Origin: PUPG01 sp031323845
GTDB taxonomy: Bacteria > Bacteroidota > Bacteroidia > Bacteroidales > UBA7960
Assembly: GCA_031323845.1 (NCBI GenBank)
Contig: JAVIYP010000009.1
Coordinates: 1-64,000 of the forward strand
Length of the DNA: 64,000 nt
Reading direction: 5' to 3'
The first letter of the stretch is position 1. Each line of letters begins with the position of its first letter. The position numbers were made by a program, and so were the translations under genes. The notes under the pieces are model-generated. The model was given only the letters and a program-made list of their open reading frames with translations. It was not told the origin of the DNA and searched no databases. Below, one piece after another: positions 62,073 to 64,000 of this stretch.

Positions 62073-64000
62073 ATGAACAGAAAAAACCTCAAGATTGCCT
62101 GGCGCTTTCTTCTTAAAAACAAAACCCACACGGTCATCAACATTATTGGACTGGGGCTGGGCTTTTCGGTATCAGTACTGATGATGATCTTTGTGTATCA
62201 CCAGCTCAGCTTCGATACCTTTCATGAAAATTCCGACCGCATATACCGGCTCACCGTTACCGGCTCCATGGCCGATGGCAAGGTGCTGTCGGCGGCACTA
62301 ACCACCGGAGAGGCAGCCTATCACATTTCAGAAGAGGTACCCGAAGCCGAAGAAGCCTGTCGCGTGTACGATTGGGGAATCTCTGAGGTGGTCGTTGACG
62401 ACATCCGGTTTACCAACGATAAAGTGCTGTGGGTTGACTCAAACTTTTTCAGGGTTTTTACCTTCGAATGGCTAACAGGTAACCAGGCTACAGCCCTCCG
62501 GGAACCTTTCAGTGCTGTCATCACCAAATCAACCGCAAAAAAATACTTTGCAGACAGCGATCCGCTTAACCAAAGCATGCGCATCAGGGGGCTCGACTAC
62601 CGCATTACCGGGTTGATGCCTGATCCGCCAGCCAACTCGCACATACGTTTTGACATACTTGTGTCATTTCACACGCTCGAACGGCCCGGGTACGATATCG
62701 TTGAGCGCAGCGGCATCTCATTTCCCACGTACGTGATGAAAAGAGAAGGCGCCGATCCGGAGCAGTTCAAAACGAAAACCACCAGCGTGGCCGACCACTA
62801 CCTCAACACGCGCTATGAACCCTTCGGAATTGCCGGCAAACACAGCCTTCAGCCCCTCAACAAGGTTTACCTGCACTCCGACTTCAACTTCGACATGGCC
62901 GCCAGGGGCGACATACGGCATGTTTACGTGTTTGCTTTCCTGGCGCTGGCTGTCATCGTAATAGCAGTATTCAACTTCGTAAACCTGGTAACGGCACAAT
63001 CGGAAAAACGCATGCGCGAAATCGGCATGCGGAAAGTCATGGGAGCATTCCGCAAAGACCTGATCCTGCAATTTATCGGTGAATCGGTGCTGGTGGCGGT
63101 TGTTGCCTTCCTGCTATCACTCGTGATCAACGAGTTACTTATCAATGAGGTATCGTCTGCTTTGGATGTGACGTTGAGGCATGAATACTGGTACAATCCC
63201 GTAATGCTCGTCTCTATAATACTTCTGGTACTGCTTACCGGGGTCATTGCCGGACTGTATCCCGCTTTGCATCTTTCCGGTTTTCAGCCCATCGTGGTAT
63301 TGAAAGGGCTTACGCGGAGCTCGGTTGCCGGCTTGTTCATACGCAAGGTGCTGGTAATTTTTCAGTTTGGCATTTCCATTTTTCTCATCACAACAGTATT
63401 GTTACTCAACCGCCAGGTTCATTATATGCAGCACAAAGACCTGGGTTTTGAGCGCGAACATGTGGTTTCGGTACGAGGTATTACTGAGAGCATCCGCAAT
63501 GCCTACCCGGTGCTTCGCGAAGAACTGTTGCAGCACCCAAACATTCTGTATGTAAGCGGATCTCAGGGCGTACCGGGCGAAAACATGAGCTTCCAGAACT
63601 GCCGCAGGTCATCCGATACCCCCGAGGCTTCCATCATGATCTACGAAAACCGCATAAGGCACAACTACCTTGAGACCTTCGGCATGCGTATCGTTGAAGG
63701 ACGCGATTTTGATCCGGAAATGCGAACAGATACGGCCGCCATCATTCTTAACCAAACGGCTGTGCAAAAGCTTGGGCTCGAAAACCCCATTGGCAAAGAG
63801 ATCGTGATCTGGCAGCATACCGGAAGGGTAATCGGCGTGGTGGCCGACTTCAACTTTCTGTCGCTCCACAACGAAATAGATCCTTTCGCCTTCACGATGT
63901 ACGACCCGTGGATCAATCGCATCAACATTCGCTTCCAGCCCAATAACATCAGCGAGACCATGAGCCGGATACAGGAGCGTTTGGAGCAGGCGGATCCGAA
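62073..64000 (+). CDS. FtsX-like (MacB-type) ABC permease, 3' truncated by window end
   Basis: The frame opens at ATG 62073 (MNRKNLKIAWRFLLKNKTHT) and stays open to the right edge, giving about 642 residues of an expected about 790-800. It shows the first helix (VINIIGLGLGFSVSVLMMIF), the first periplasmic domain, the first FtsX core (MREIGMRKVMGAFRKDLILQF), the second-half helix (FIRKVLVIFQFGISIFLITT) and most of the second periplasmic domain. The last FtsX core is outside the window. The 29-base spacing to the previous permease implies one transcript; the two may form a heterodimer. Confidence 0.87.
   Translation, partial: MNRKNLKIAWRFLLKNKTHTVINIIGLGLGFSVSVLMMIFVYHQLSFDTFHENSDRIYRLTVTGSMADGKVLSAALTTGEAAYHISEEVPEAEEACRVYDWGISEVVVDDIRFTNDKVLWVDSNFFRVFTFEWLTGNQATALREPFSAVITKSTAKKYFADSDPLNQSMRIRGLDYRITGLMPDPPANSHIRFDILVSFHTLERPGYDIVERSGISFPTYVMKREGADPEQFKTKTTSVADHYLNTRYEPFGIAGKHSLQPLNKVYLHSDFNFDMAARGDIRHVYVFAFLALAVIVIAVFNFVNLVTAQSEKRMREIGMRKVMGAFRKDLILQFIGESVLVAVVAFLLSLVINELLINEVSSALDVTLRHEYWYNPVMLVSIILLVLLTGVIAGLYPALHLSGFQPIVVLKGLTRSSVAGLFIRKVLVIFQFGISIFLITTVLLLNRQVHYMQHKDLGFEREHVVSVRGITESIRNAYPVLREELLQHPNILYVSGSQGVPGENMSFQNCRRSSDTPEASIMIYENRIRHNYLETFGMRIVEGRDFDPEMRTDTAAIILNQTAVQKLGLENPIGKEIVIWQHTGRVIGVVADFNFLSLHNEIDPFAFTMYDPWINRINIRFQPNNISETMSRIQERLEQADP

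Overview
The window is chromosomal DNA from a member of the Bacteroidota, most likely Bacteroidales-like. The evidence is promoter -7 boxes of the TAnnTTTG type in front of many genes, a type IX secretion (Por) sorting domain, families typical of this phylum (DUF6175, DUF5723, DUF4465, WbqC, fused alpha/beta 2-oxoacid dehydrogenase E1, a BtuG-like surface propeller), many lipoproteins and several FtsX-like permeases. No tRNA, rRNA, CRISPR array, transposase or prophage gene was recognised. The taxonomic placement is inferred from gene content only.

Layout. 1-10 kb is mostly housekeeping: the 5' end of thrS, an NlpC/P60 peptidase, a PgpH-type 7TM-HD phosphodiesterase, a WbqC protein, NAD(P)HX repair (nnr), a fused E1 of a 2-oxoacid dehydrogenase and an ALDH7-like dehydrogenase. 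10-22 kb holds a lipoprotein pullulanase, a CAP-domain lipoprotein, a free-standing Cache-type lipoprotein, two tandem stand-alone LytTR DNA-binding proteins, rlmN, a dicarboxylate/amino-acid symporter and a secreted M14 carboxypeptidase with a dockerin-like tail.

22-32 kb is a co-directional series of seven exported proteins: a beta-barrel-like protein, three LPP20-like proteins, a DUF6175 protein, a CsgG/LpoB-like protein and a large transglutaminase-like protein with a coiled-coil N-terminus and propeller-like repeats. It looks like an undescribed envelope system. 32-38 kb is a vitamin B12 uptake locus: cobalamin riboswitch, DUF4465/T9SS surface protein, BtuB-like TonB receptor and BtuG-like lipoprotein. 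38-46 kb has a Fibrobacter-paralogous-domain lipoprotein, a DUF302 protein, and a very acidic lipoprotein paired with a DUF5723 outer-membrane protein. A prolyl oligopeptidase and an FtsX-like permease follow.

53-58 kb is, in my view, the most interesting part: a compact minus-strand operon of a six-TM hybrid histidine kinase, a response regulator carrying its own C-terminal histidine kinase, a LytTR response regulator and a PhcB-family methyltransferase. This part list resembles the Ralstonia phcBSRQ quorum-sensing locus. A lone CheR methyltransferase and two more FtsX-like permeases (the last one cut by the window end) complete the window.

Non-coding features of note are two copies of an intergenic element with conserved flanks and variable short-repeat cores (28.2 and 46.5 kb), a possible pseudoknotted RNA (59.43-59.51 kb), and a 21-bp-spaced direct repeat upstream of the LytTR pair.
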